A program made the position numbers and the translations under genes. From positions 484,076-548,075 of the forward strand of contig CP091242.1 of the NCBI GenBank assembly GCA_027627705.1: a stretch of 64,000 nt of DNA, written 5' to 3'. Positions 43,468 through 51,546 of the stretch are shown one piece after another. The notes beneath the pieces were generated by a model. The model saw only the letters and a program-made list of their open reading frames with translations, was not told where the DNA came from and did no database searches. Origin of the DNA: Hyphomonadaceae bacterium BL14 (lineage in GTDB: Bacteria; Pseudomonadota; Alphaproteobacteria; Caulobacterales; Maricaulaceae). Every line of letters begins with the position of its first letter. The first letter of the stretch is position 1.

Positions 43468-43959
43468 TTGACCCGCAAATGGCTCTATGGCGTGACCCTG
43501 ACCATCGTGCTCGCCGCGATGTGGGCGCTGCTGTCCGGATACGGGCTGAAGCAGCCCATCCTGTCGCTGGCGGTCTTCTCCATTGCCGTGACGGTCTTCA
43601 TGACCGTGCGCATGGGCCTGCTGGATGGTGAGTCCACGCCGTATCTGCGGGTGCGGTATTACAGCTATTGGGGCTGGCTGGCAGGCGAGATCGTATCTGC
43701 CAACATCGCTGTTTTGCGCATCGTCCTGTCGCCGGTGATCGACATCAAGCCTGTGGTGACGCGGACACCTGTGACGCTGCGTGATGATGTGGCGCGCGCG
43801 ACGCTGGCCAACTCCTACACCCTGACCCCGGGCACGGTGACCATGGAGATCCAGGAGAACGGGTTCATCTTGCATGCGCTCGACGAATCGTTCGCCAGCC
43901 AGGAAGGCTTCCGCGCGTTCGAGCGCCGGGTGAAGGCCGCCACCGGGGAGACCGGCTGA
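43468..43959 (+). CDS. mrpE: Mrp Na+/H+ antiporter subunit E
   Basis: A 163-residue protein with two to three N-terminal transmembrane helices and a ~90-residue cytoplasmic domain with the MrpE motif VTRTPVTLRDDVARATLANSYTLTPGTVTMEI. The start is TTG 43468, since GGAGGA lies 7 bases upstream and the length (163) fits; an upstream TTG at 43402 would add an untypical charged tail. First gene of a ten-gene antiporter operon running to 51064. Confidence 0.92.
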   Translation: MTRKWLYGVTLTIVLAAMWALLSGYGLKQPILSLAVFSIAVTVFMTVRMGLLDGESTPYLRVRYYSYWGWLAGEIVSANIAVLRIVLSPVIDIKPVVTRTPVTLRDDVARATLANSYTLTPGTVTMEIQENGFILHALDESFASQEGFRAFERRVKAATGETG

Positions 43960-44285
43960 TGAACTTTACCGGCTTTGTCGACATTGTCGTTGCGCTGATG
44001 CTCGTCGCCGCTATGGCGCTCATGCTGGTGCGCCTGTTCATCGGTCCGACACTCTATGACCGCGTGCTGGCGGTGAATGCGTTCGGCACCAAGATCGTTC
44101 TGTTCCTGGCCGTGTTCTCGCTGGCGGTCGGGCAGGCTGACAGCATCGACATTGCGCTGCTCTATGCCCTGATCAATTTCGTGGCGACCATCGCGATCCT
44201 GAAATTCTTCAGCTACCGCTCGCTGGATGTGGCGCTGTTCGATTCAGAACCGCGTGCGGCGCGCAAGGACGGGGAGGGCGAGTGA
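43959..44285 (+). CDS. mrpF: Mrp antiporter subunit F
   Basis: A 108-residue subunit with three transmembrane helices. GPTLYDRVLAVNAFGTKIVLFLAVFS is the MrpF signature, in which the R-V-L-A-V-N segment is strongly conserved. It begins one base into the mrpE stop (TGATG) and its own stop overlaps mrpG. The C-terminal tail is charged and cytoplasmic. Confidence 0.93.
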   Translation: MNFTGFVDIVVALMLVAAMALMLVRLFIGPTLYDRVLAVNAFGTKIVLFLAVFSLAVGQADSIDIALLYALINFVATIAILKFFSYRSLDVALFDSEPRAARKDGEGE

Positions 44286-44644
44286 TGATGGACTGGATGT
44301 TCTGGCTTGGCGTCGCTCAGGCCCTGGCCTCAGCCGCTTTCATGCTGACCGGTGCCGGCCTTGTCCTGGCAGGTGCCATCGGCGTGATCCGCCTGCCTGA
44401 TTTCTACACACGCATGCATGCTGCGGGCGTCACCGATACGCTGGGTGCGGAGCTGGTCATCATGGGGCTGATCATCCAGTCGGGCTTTACGCTGGTGAGC
44501 GTGAAGCTGGCGATCCTCGGGCTGATTGTCTTCCTGACCAGTCCGACATCGACCCATGCCGTGGCCAATGCTGCCTACCGCTCGGGCCTCAAGCCGCTGC
44601 TGCGCCGCTGGCGCTCTGATGAGACGCGGGAGGAGGCGCAATGA
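44285..44644 (+). CDS. mrpG: Mrp antiporter subunit G
   Basis: A 119-residue subunit with three transmembrane helices. AGAIGVIRLPDFYTRMHAAGVTDTLGAELVIMGL is the family signature. The first of two adjacent ATGs (44285) is used, with GGGGAGGG upstream; 44288 is equally possible. It is translated with mrpF by overlap and overlaps the MbhD/E-type gene by 4 bases. Confidence 0.93.
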   Translation: MMDWMFWLGVAQALASAAFMLTGAGLVLAGAIGVIRLPDFYTRMHAAGVTDTLGAELVIMGLIIQSGFTLVSVKLAILGLIVFLTSPTSTHAVANAAYRSGLKPLLRRWRSDETREEAQ

Positions 44645-45204
44645 ACGGCGCGGAGATCACCCAGCTCTTCGACTATCTGTTCATGGTCATGCTGCTGTTC
44701 ATCGGCCTGGCCGTGATCCGTCTGCAGAACCTGTTCGCCGTCGTCATGCTGACCGGCGTGTACTCGCTGATCGCTGCCGCCTGGTTCGTGTCGCTCAGCG
44801 CGGCGGACGTGGCGATCACGGAAGCGGCGGTGGGCGCAGGCATTTCCACCGTATTGCTGCTGGCGGCCATGCTGCTCACTTCGGGCGAGGCCAAACCGAC
44901 CACGGCCTTCCGCCACTGGGCCGCGCTGGTGGTGATGACGGCCGCGGGTGCGGCTGTGTTCTATGCACTGGGCGATCTGCCGGTCTATGGCGCAGCCGAC
45001 AGCCCAGCCAATACCGGCGTGGGCATGGAGTACATCGCGCGCACACCCGAAGAGATCAATATTCCCAACGTGGTCACGGCCGTGCTGGCCAGCTATCGCG
45101 GCTTTGACACCATGGGCGAGGTGTTTGTGGTCTTCGCCGCTGGCGTGGGTGTGGCGCTTCTGCTGAACCTGTCCGGACGCGGCAAGCGCGGGGAGGACAA
45201 TTGA
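44641..45204 (+). CDS. stand-alone MrpA C-terminal (MbhD/MbhE-like, DUF4040) subunit
   Basis: A 187-residue membrane protein with four to five helices. VIRLQNLFAVVMLTGVYSLIAAAWFVSLSAADVAITEAAVGAGISTVLLLAA includes the DUF4040/MbhD signature D-V-A-x-T-E-A-A-V-G-A. A second MbhE-like part follows (NIPNVVTAVLASYRGFDTMGEVFVVFAAGV). In two-gene-family Mrp complexes this is the C-terminal part of MrpA; here it is a separate gene, as in Mbh-type membrane hydrogenases. Confidence 0.9.
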   Translation: MNGAEITQLFDYLFMVMLLFIGLAVIRLQNLFAVVMLTGVYSLIAAAWFVSLSAADVAITEAAVGAGISTVLLLAAMLLTSGEAKPTTAFRHWAALVVMTAAGAAVFYALGDLPVYGAADSPANTGVGMEYIARTPEEINIPNVVTAVLASYRGFDTMGEVFVVFAAGVGVALLLNLSGRGKRGEDN

Positions 45205-45644
45205 TGAACCCGTATGTCGTCCTCCGGGTTGTTTCCAAGCTGCTGATTCCGCTGATTTTTCTGTTCGGATTCTACGTCCATTTCCATGGCGAGTACTCGC
45301 CCGGCGGCGGGTTTTCGGCCGGCGTGGTGCTCGGCGTGGGCGTGATCCTGTATGCGCTGATCTTCGGCATGGACGCCGCGCGCAAGGCGGTGCCGCCCTG
45401 GTGGGCGCGGATCGGCATGGCGCTGGGCGCGCTGATTTTCGCCGGTGTGGGGTTTGTGTCGCTGTTTATGGGCGGCAATTTTCTCAATTACACCGTGCTT
45501 GACCCCAACCAGACCTATTTGGGCCAGCATATCGGCATCGTGGCGGTGGAGTTTGGCGTGCTGACCAGCGTCACCGCGGTGATCATCGCGATTTTCTACG
45601 CGTTCGCCGGGCGTGAACGCAGCGACGATACGGCGGAGGACTGA
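45204..45644 (+). CDS. mrpB: Mrp antiporter subunit B
   Basis: A 146-residue subunit with four transmembrane helices. FLFGFYVHFHGEYSPGGGFSAGVVLGVG is the MrpB signature, with the H-G-x-x-x-P-G-G-G-F motif near residue 30-42. The ATG at 45204 overlaps the preceding stop by one base (TGATG), with GGGGAGG upstream. Confidence 0.94.
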   Translation: MNPYVVLRVVSKLLIPLIFLFGFYVHFHGEYSPGGGFSAGVVLGVGVILYALIFGMDAARKAVPPWWARIGMALGALIFAGVGFVSLFMGGNFLNYTVLDPNQTYLGQHIGIVAVEFGVLTSVTAVIIAIFYAFAGRERSDDTAED

Positions 45645-45648
45645 CGCG

Positions 45649-46053
45649 ATGCTCGAGATCCTAGGCGATCGCTTCACCTTTGCGGTGATCCTAGTGCTGA
45701 TGATGGTCGGCCTGTACGCCGTCATCGCCACCGGCAATCTGGTCAAGCGCATGGTGGGCTTATCGATTTTCCAGACATCGGTGTTTCTGCTTTACATCGC
45801 TACCGCCAAGGTCACCGGCGGCGGCCCCGCGATATTCGACTATTCCGATCTGGCTGCGGGCACGATCCCGCCGGACGCGGTCTATGCCAACCCGCTGCCC
45901 CACGTGCTGATCCTGACCGCAATCGTGGTCGGTGTGGCGACACTGGCCATGGGGCTGGCGCTGGTGGTGCGCATCCGCGAGGTCTACGGCACCATCGAGG
46001 ACGATGAATTGTCCGAGATTGACCACGATGACGAGCTGAAGAGAGGCGTGTAG
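45649..46053 (+). CDS. mrpC: Mrp antiporter subunit C (NuoK-like)
   Basis: A 134-residue protein with three transmembrane helices related to complex I NuoK. GLYAVIATGNLVKRMVGLSIFQTSVFLLYIA and the late DPLPH-type segment (NPLPHVLILTAIVVGVA) are diagnostic. The start at 45649 has GCGGAGGA upstream. mrpD follows after 5 bases. Confidence 0.93.
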   Translation: MLEILGDRFTFAVILVLMMVGLYAVIATGNLVKRMVGLSIFQTSVFLLYIATAKVTGGGPAIFDYSDLAAGTIPPDAVYANPLPHVLILTAIVVGVATLAMGLALVVRIREVYGTIEDDELSEIDHDDELKRGV

Positions 46054-46058
46054 GGGCG

Positions 46059-47582
46059 ATGGAGCCGCAGTTTCTCCCGGCCGCAATCGCGGCCCATGCG
46101 CCAGCCTTGCTGGTCATGATCCCGCTGATCCTGTCGGCACCGGCCGCCATGATCACCAGCGGACGCGTTGCATGGGGCATGACGGTGCTGGGCATCGGAT
46201 CGGCCCTGGTGCTGGCGCTGGAGATTTTCCTGGCGACGCGTGCCGAGGGAGCTGTCCTGTCCTACGCGATGGGTGGCTGGGAGCCACCTCTGGGCATTGA
46301 GTTCCGGATTGACGCGCTCAACGCCGCGCTTCTGCTGCTGCTGGGCTCGACCGGTCTGCTCACCGTGCTGTTTGCCGGTCCCAGCGTGGCCGATGAGATA
46401 TCGCGCCAGAAGCGCTCGCTGTTCTATTCGGCCTTCCTGATCTGCTTTGCCGGCCTGTCCGGCGTGGCGAGCACGGGTGACGCATTCAACCTGTTCGTCT
46501 TCCTCGAAATCTCCTCCATCGCCACATACGCCATCATCGCCATGGGATGGAGCAAGGACCGCCAGGCGCTCACCGCCTCGTTCAACTATCTGGTGATGGG
46601 CACGATCGGCGCGACATTCTTCGTGATCGGTGTCGGCTTCATCTACATGACAACCGGCACGCTCAACATGGCCGATATGGGCCGGGCCATCGCCGACCTG
46701 AACGGCAATCGCGCGGTGGAGGTTGGCTTCGCCTTCATCCTGGTCGGGATCGGACTGAAAGCTGCGCTCTTCCCGCTGCACCAGTGGCTGCCGAACGCCT
46801 ACGCCTATGCCCCCAATTTCGTGACCACATTCCTGGCCACCACCGCCACCAAAGTGGCGTTCTACGTCATCATCCGCTTCAGCTACGACGTGTTCTCAAT
46901 CGGCACGGGTTTTGTCACCAACGCCATGATCTGGGTGATCACGCCGCTGGCCATTGCCGGCATGCTGGTGGCCTCTACTCAGGCTCTGTTCCAGAACAAT
47001 GTCCGCCGGCTGTTTGCCTACTCATCCGTAGCGCAGGTGGGCTACATGATGCTGGGTCTGGGCATGGCGACCTCGCTGGGCCTGTCGGCGGGCATGCTCC
47101 ATCTGATCAATCACGCCATGATGAAGGGCGCTCTGTTCATGGCGCTGGGCGCGTTCGCGCTGTCCTACGGCATCCGGCGGATCGAGGATTTCAAGGGGCT
47201 TGGCCAGGTGATGCCGGTGACGTCGGCGGCCTTTACCATCGGTGCCCTGTCGCTGGTGGGTGTGCCGTTTACCGTGGGCTTCATCTCCAAATTCTACCTG
47301 ATCCAGGCCGCGCTGGACGCGGGCTGGTGGTGGGCGGTGGCCGCCATCCTGATCTCCTCGGTGATCGCGGTGTTCTACGTCTACCGGATCCTGGTGGCGA
47401 TATGGGTGACGCCGCTCGACGAAGCGCGCAAGACCTCGCCCAAGCGGGTGCCGCTGGCCATCGCTGTCCCGCTGGCCGTGCTGGCCGGGGCCAATCTGGT
47501 GTTCGGCGTCTGGGCCGAGCCGATTGTGGACATGGCGCGCGCCGCCGCTGATGCAGCCATTGCAGCGGGGGTGAACCCGTGA
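46059..47582 (+). CDS. mrpD: Mrp antiporter subunit D (NuoN/NuoM-like), first copy
   Basis: A 507-residue proton/ion-translocating subunit with about fourteen helices. SKDRQALTASFNYLVMGTIGATFFVIGVGFIY, GIGLKAALFPLHQWLPNAYAYAP (key Lys and the HxWLP motif) and RRLFAYSSVAQVGYMMLG are complex-I-antiporter landmarks. One of three such subunits in this operon. A GGGG-type RBS lies before ATG 46059; the stop overlaps the next GTG. Confidence 0.95.
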   Translation: MEPQFLPAAIAAHAPALLVMIPLILSAPAAMITSGRVAWGMTVLGIGSALVLALEIFLATRAEGAVLSYAMGGWEPPLGIEFRIDALNAALLLLLGSTGLLTVLFAGPSVADEISRQKRSLFYSAFLICFAGLSGVASTGDAFNLFVFLEISSIATYAIIAMGWSKDRQALTASFNYLVMGTIGATFFVIGVGFIYMTTGTLNMADMGRAIADLNGNRAVEVGFAFILVGIGLKAALFPLHQWLPNAYAYAPNFVTTFLATTATKVAFYVIIRFSYDVFSIGTGFVTNAMIWVITPLAIAGMLVASTQALFQNNVRRLFAYSSVAQVGYMMLGLGMATSLGLSAGMLHLINHAMMKGALFMALGAFALSYGIRRIEDFKGLGQVMPVTSAAFTIGALSLVGVPFTVGFISKFYLIQAALDAGWWWAVAAILISSVIAVFYVYRILVAIWVTPLDEARKTSPKRVPLAIAVPLAVLAGANLVFGVWAEPIVDMARAAADAAIAAGVNP

Positions 47583-49048
47583 GCTGGACCCCCGAACTTG
47601 CCCTGGCGCTGGCCCTGATCCTGCCGCTGGTGGGCGGCGCAGGCGTGCTGTTGCTGGGCCGCTGGCCGAACCTGCGCGAAGCCGCGACTCTGGTCACTGC
47701 CGTCGCGCTGGCGATTGTCGTGGCGTATCTGGTGGAGGCTGCGGGCGGGCGCCCGGAGCTGACCCTGTTTGAGATCGCGCCGGGCCTGTCCCTCAAATTC
47801 ACGCTGGAGCCGCTGGGCGCGGTGTTCGCCATGGTGGCCAGCGGGCTGTGGATCGTGAACTCGCTTTACTCCATCGGCTATATGCGCGGGAACAAGGAGA
47901 AGGACCAGACGCGGTTTTATTTCTGCTTCACGATCTCCATCGCCGCGGCCATGGGCATTGCCCTGTCGGGCAATCTGATCACGATGTTCTTCTTTTACGA
48001 GGCGCTGAGCCTGGCGACCTATCCGCTGGTGGCGCACAAGGGCGACGCCAAGGCGCGCAAGGGTGCCTCGATCTATCTGGGCATCTTGCTGGCGACGTCC
48101 ATCGGACTGTTCCTGCCGGCGATCTTCGCCACCTATGCCCTGACCGGCACGACCGATTTCACCGCTGGCGGGATCATGGGCGGTGTCGGGCCGGTGGCCG
48201 GTTCAATCATTCTGGTGCTGTTTGCCTTCGGGATCGGCAAGGCGGCCCTGATGCCGACCCATCCCTGGCTGCCCAATGCCATGGTGGCACCCACACCGGT
48301 GTCGGCGCTGCTGCATGCCGTGGCGGTGGTGAAGGCGGGCGTGTTCTCGATCCTGAAAGTGTCGATCTATATTCTCGGCCCGCAATACATCGAGACTTTA
48401 CCCGCCGCGAACGTCCTGGCCTGGATCGCGGGCGCGTCCATCGTGATCGCGTCGGTGATGGCGATGACGAAGGATAATCTCAAAGCCCGGCTGGCCTATT
48501 CCACAGTCAGCCAGCTGTCCTACGTGACGCTCGGTGCGATGCTGGCCAGCCCGCTGGCTCTTCTGGGGGCGGCCCTCCAGATCATCATGCACGCCTATGG
48601 CAAGATCACGCTCTTCATGGCCGCCGGTGCGATCTATACCGGCACCAAGAAGACCGACATTTCCCAGCTCAACGGCCTGGGACGGCTGATGCCCGTGACG
48701 TTTGCGGTATTCCTGATCGGCGCGCTGTCGATCATCGGCATGCCGCCCTTTGGCGGGGTCTGGCCCAAAATCTTCCTGATGGAGGGCGCGGCGGGTGCCG
48801 GCCAGCCCTGGCTGATCGCCGTGCTGATCGCCTCGACCCTGCTCAATATCGGCTATCTCCTGCCCATCGCGATCCGCGGCTTCCTGAAGCCCGCGCCCGA
48901 GACCAGTCCGATGAAGCCCGGTCTGCCGCCCGCCCTGGTCTGGGTGGCGCCGCTGATCACCGCTATCGGAACCGTGGTTCTGTTCTTCGCCATCGGGCCG
49001 CTGATCGACTATCTGACGCCGGTCTTCATGACGGAGATGACGCCATGA
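47579..49048 (+). CDS. Mrp antiporter subunit D paralogue (NuoM-like), second copy
   Basis: A 489-residue antiporter-like subunit. NSLYSIGYMRGNKEKDQTRFYFCF, FFFYEALSLATYPLVAHKG (glutamate of helix 5), GKAALMPTHPWLPNAMVAPTPVSALLHAVAVVKAG and KARLAYSTVSQLSYVTLG mark it as NuoM/MrpD type. GTG start 47579 overlaps the first mrpD stop. It is not a close duplicate of its neighbour and carries its own conserved lysine and glutamate, so it is probably functional. Confidence 0.93.
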   Translation: MSWTPELALALALILPLVGGAGVLLLGRWPNLREAATLVTAVALAIVVAYLVEAAGGRPELTLFEIAPGLSLKFTLEPLGAVFAMVASGLWIVNSLYSIGYMRGNKEKDQTRFYFCFTISIAAAMGIALSGNLITMFFFYEALSLATYPLVAHKGDAKARKGASIYLGILLATSIGLFLPAIFATYALTGTTDFTAGGIMGGVGPVAGSIILVLFAFGIGKAALMPTHPWLPNAMVAPTPVSALLHAVAVVKAGVFSILKVSIYILGPQYIETLPAANVLAWIAGASIVIASVMAMTKDNLKARLAYSTVSQLSYVTLGAMLASPLALLGAALQIIMHAYGKITLFMAAGAIYTGTKKTDISQLNGLGRLMPVTFAVFLIGALSIIGMPPFGGVWPKIFLMEGAAGAGQPWLIAVLIASTLLNIGYLLPIAIRGFLKPAPETSPMKPGLPPALVWVAPLITAIGTVVLFFAIGPLIDYLTPVFMTEMTP

Positions 49049-49347
49049 ACGCGCCGAAGACCAAAACCGCCAGCCGGCTGCCGCGCCTGTCGGGCGGCGT
49101 GGTTGGCCTGACCATCGTGCTGGCGCTCGGCGCGGCGAACCTGATCGGCTTCGGTCTTGAATTTCTCCTGACCGAGGACGGCTTTGCCAAATACCGCACC
49201 GTGACCGGGCCCTATGAGCTGGTGCTGATCCCGGCCACGCTGGCGGCAATCCTGGCCGGCTGGGGCATGCGCTGGCTGTTCGGGCACCGGGGCGACTATT
49301 ACGAGCATGCTGCAGGTGATGTGAGCGGGGAGGGGCGTGATGATTGA
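49045..49347 (+). CDS. small two-helix membrane protein in the Mrp operon
   Basis: A 100-residue protein with two hydrophobic helices (about 18-40 and 58-77) separated by a polar loop, LTEDGFAKYRTVTGPYEL, and ending in a charged cytoplasmic tail. I do not recognise a named family. It overlaps both neighbours (4 and 8 bases), so it is an integral part of the operon, and may be an accessory Mrp subunit between the two D-type proteins. This is inferred only from position. Confidence 0.78.
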   Translation: MNAPKTKTASRLPRLSGGVVGLTIVLALGAANLIGFGLEFLLTEDGFAKYRTVTGPYELVLIPATLAAILAGWGMRWLFGHRGDYYEHAAGDVSGEGRDD

Positions 49348-51064
49348 TCTGTTCGGCGCGCTCCACGGGGTAAACCCGGCCCTGTTCCTGATCCTGGGTG
49401 GTGTGCTGGCGCTGGCCCTGCCGTGGTCCCATGCGCGCAAGGTGGTGATGATCGCCGCGCCGCTGCTGGGCCTGGCGGCGTGGTTCGCCACGCGCGAGCC
49501 CGGCGTCTACGCGGTCATCGAGCTCGGGCCGATGACGCTGGAGACGTTCCGCTATGACGGGTTGTCGCGCATCTGGGCGCTGGTCTTCCTGTTGGCCGCC
49601 TTCCTCAACGGGATTTATGCCCTGCATGAGCGCAGCCGGATCTCTGACGGCTCGGCGCTGATCTATGCCGGCGCAGCGGTGGGCGCGGTGTTTGCCGGCG
49701 ATCTCCTGACCCTGTTTGTATTCTGGGAGCTGACGGCGCTGTTCTCCGCGCCGCTGATATTCGCCGCCGGCACGCCGGAATCCCAGCGCGCGGGTCTGCG
49801 CTATCTGGCGATCCAGGTTCTGTCAGGCGTGCTCTTGCTGGGCGGTGCCGCGCTTTGGGCCAGCCAGACCGGATCCTGGACGTTTGATGCCATCGGCATG
49901 GAAGATCCGGCCGGGCTGGTCTTGCTGATCGCGTTCGGCATCAAGGCGGCCTTCCCGCTCATGCATATGTGGATGCAGGACGCGTACCCCAAGGCGACGG
50001 GCGTGGGCGCTGTGGTGCTGTCGGCCTTCACCACGAAGCTGGCGATCTATGCGTTGGCGCGTGGCTTTGCCGGAACCGAGATCCTCATCACGATCGGCGC
50101 CATCATGGCCGTCTTCCCGATCCTGTTCGTGATTGTGGAGAATGATCTGCGGCGCACGCTGGCCTATGCGCTCAACAACCAGCTGGGCTTCATGGTCGTG
50201 GGCGTGGGGGTGGGCACGCCGCTGGGCCTGAACGCCGCTGCGGCTAACGCATTTGTGGGCGTGTTCTACATGGCTTTGATGTTCATGGTGATCGGGGCCG
50301 TGATGCACCGCACCGGCACGGCCAAGGTCAGCGAGCTGGGCGGGCTGTTCCGATCGATGCCGGTCACCGGCGTGCTGTCCATCATCGGCGCGCTCGCTCT
50401 GGTCGGTGCGCCGCTCTTCTCGGGCTTCGTGACCAAGACGCTCGTCCTGTCAGCCGTGTCCTATCACGGCGATGTGCTGGTCTATGGACTGCTGGTTTTT
50501 GCAGCCGCCGGCGTGATGGAGCTCAGCGCGCTGAAAGTCCCGTTCTTTGCGTTCTTCGGTCAGGATCGTGGCTACCGCGTCAAGGAAGCGCCGCTCAACA
50601 TGCTCCTGGCCATGGGACTGGCGGCGTTCCTGTGTGTTTATCTCGGTACGCACTGGCAGGCGCTTTACGGCCTGTTGCCCTTTGCCATCGATTACGAGCC
50701 CTACACCGCAGACAATGCCATCGGACAGGTGCAGATCCTGCTGGCGGGCGCATTCGCCTTTGCCGTGATGGTGTGGCTCAACCTGTTCCCGCTGCGCGGC
50801 GACCGCACCATTCTCGATGTGGACTGGTTTTATCGCCGGGTGGGCGACGGTGTCGTGCGCTGGGGCGGCGCGGTGGGCGTGCTGCTGGCGGGTGCCAGCG
50901 AGCGCGGGCTCGGCGGCGTGATCCGCCGGTGGACAAACCGGCTTTTCAACGTGTTCAGCCCGGCCGGTTCGCTGTCGCGGATATTCCCGTCCGGGCTGAT
51001 GGCGATCTGGACAGGCGTGCTCCTTGCAGCTGTCCTAGTCGTCGCGTACTTCTCCCCGTTGTAG
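49340..51064 (+). CDS. NuoL/MrpA-N-like antiporter subunit, third copy
   Basis: A 574-residue proton-translocating subunit of about fourteen helices. ALIYAGAAVGAVFAGDLLTLFVFWELTALFSAPLIF, AFGIKAAFPLMHMWMQDAYPKATGVGAVVLSAF and RTLAYALNNQLGFMVVGVG are the antiporter core; the tail (WFYRRVGDGVVRWGG...) is a helix extension like NuoL. With the separate MbhD/E gene it would reconstitute the MrpA function. ATG 49340 preferred over GTG 49337 (GGAGGGG upstream). Confidence 0.92.
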   Translation: MIDLFGALHGVNPALFLILGGVLALALPWSHARKVVMIAAPLLGLAAWFATREPGVYAVIELGPMTLETFRYDGLSRIWALVFLLAAFLNGIYALHERSRISDGSALIYAGAAVGAVFAGDLLTLFVFWELTALFSAPLIFAAGTPESQRAGLRYLAIQVLSGVLLLGGAALWASQTGSWTFDAIGMEDPAGLVLLIAFGIKAAFPLMHMWMQDAYPKATGVGAVVLSAFTTKLAIYALARGFAGTEILITIGAIMAVFPILFVIVENDLRRTLAYALNNQLGFMVVGVGVGTPLGLNAAAANAFVGVFYMALMFMVIGAVMHRTGTAKVSELGGLFRSMPVTGVLSIIGALALVGAPLFSGFVTKTLVLSAVSYHGDVLVYGLLVFAAAGVMELSALKVPFFAFFGQDRGYRVKEAPLNMLLAMGLAAFLCVYLGTHWQALYGLLPFAIDYEPYTADNAIGQVQILLAGAFAFAVMVWLNLFPLRGDRTILDVDWFYRRVGDGVVRWGGAVGVLLAGASERGLGGVIRRWTNRLFNVFSPAGSLSRIFPSGLMAIWTGVLLAAVLVVAYFSPL

Positions 51065-51195
51065 TCTCATATCTTCATGCGGGAAATATAAGCGATTCAA
51101 GAGAGTCGCCGCCCCGGCATAGGAAAGTTATCCGCGATTCTGTCCGCTCTCCGTATAGTGATCCGAAACCGGAACGCTTGAGGGCGGAGGAAACC

Positions 51196-51546
51196 ATGCA
51201 GTCCCAAATCCGAGCGCTCGATCTCGCCCGGGCGCGCTTGGCCCAGCAGGCGGTGTCCTACACGTTCGACATCCCCGTCGAGGAGATCACAAGAGCGACG
51301 CGCGGCTCGGCCCGGGCTGCGCTCGGCCGCCAGATCGCCATCTATCTCACCCATGTCGCGTTTGAATTGAGCCTGGCACGCACCGCCGAGGCGTTCGCCC
51401 GCGACCGTTCCACAGCCGCCCATGCCTGCCACCGCATTGAGGACCGGCGCGATGATCCGGTGTTTGACCAGTGCCTCGATGAGCTTGAGGCCTGCCTGCG
51501 CAGCCTGCCCGGACCTGGACGTGCGACACACGAACTGGCTGCATGA
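51196..51546 (+). CDS. DnaA domain IV-like helix-turn-helix protein
   Basis: A 116-residue protein. The central part IAIYLTHVAFELSLARTAEAFARDRSTAAHACHRIEDRRDDPVFD resembles the C-terminal DNA-binding domain of DnaA (helix, basic loop, then the R-[S/D]-[T/H]-x-x-x-H-A motif). It lacks the AAA+ domain. Such stand-alone proteins in alphaproteobacteria precede DUF6456, as here (4-base overlap), and are annotated as helix-turn-helix proteins. GGCGGAGG upstream of ATG 51196. A regulator or replication-related protein is possible. Confidence 0.8.
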   Translation: MQSQIRALDLARARLAQQAVSYTFDIPVEEITRATRGSARAALGRQIAIYLTHVAFELSLARTAEAFARDRSTAAHACHRIEDRRDDPVFDQCLDELEACLRSLPGPGRATHELAA

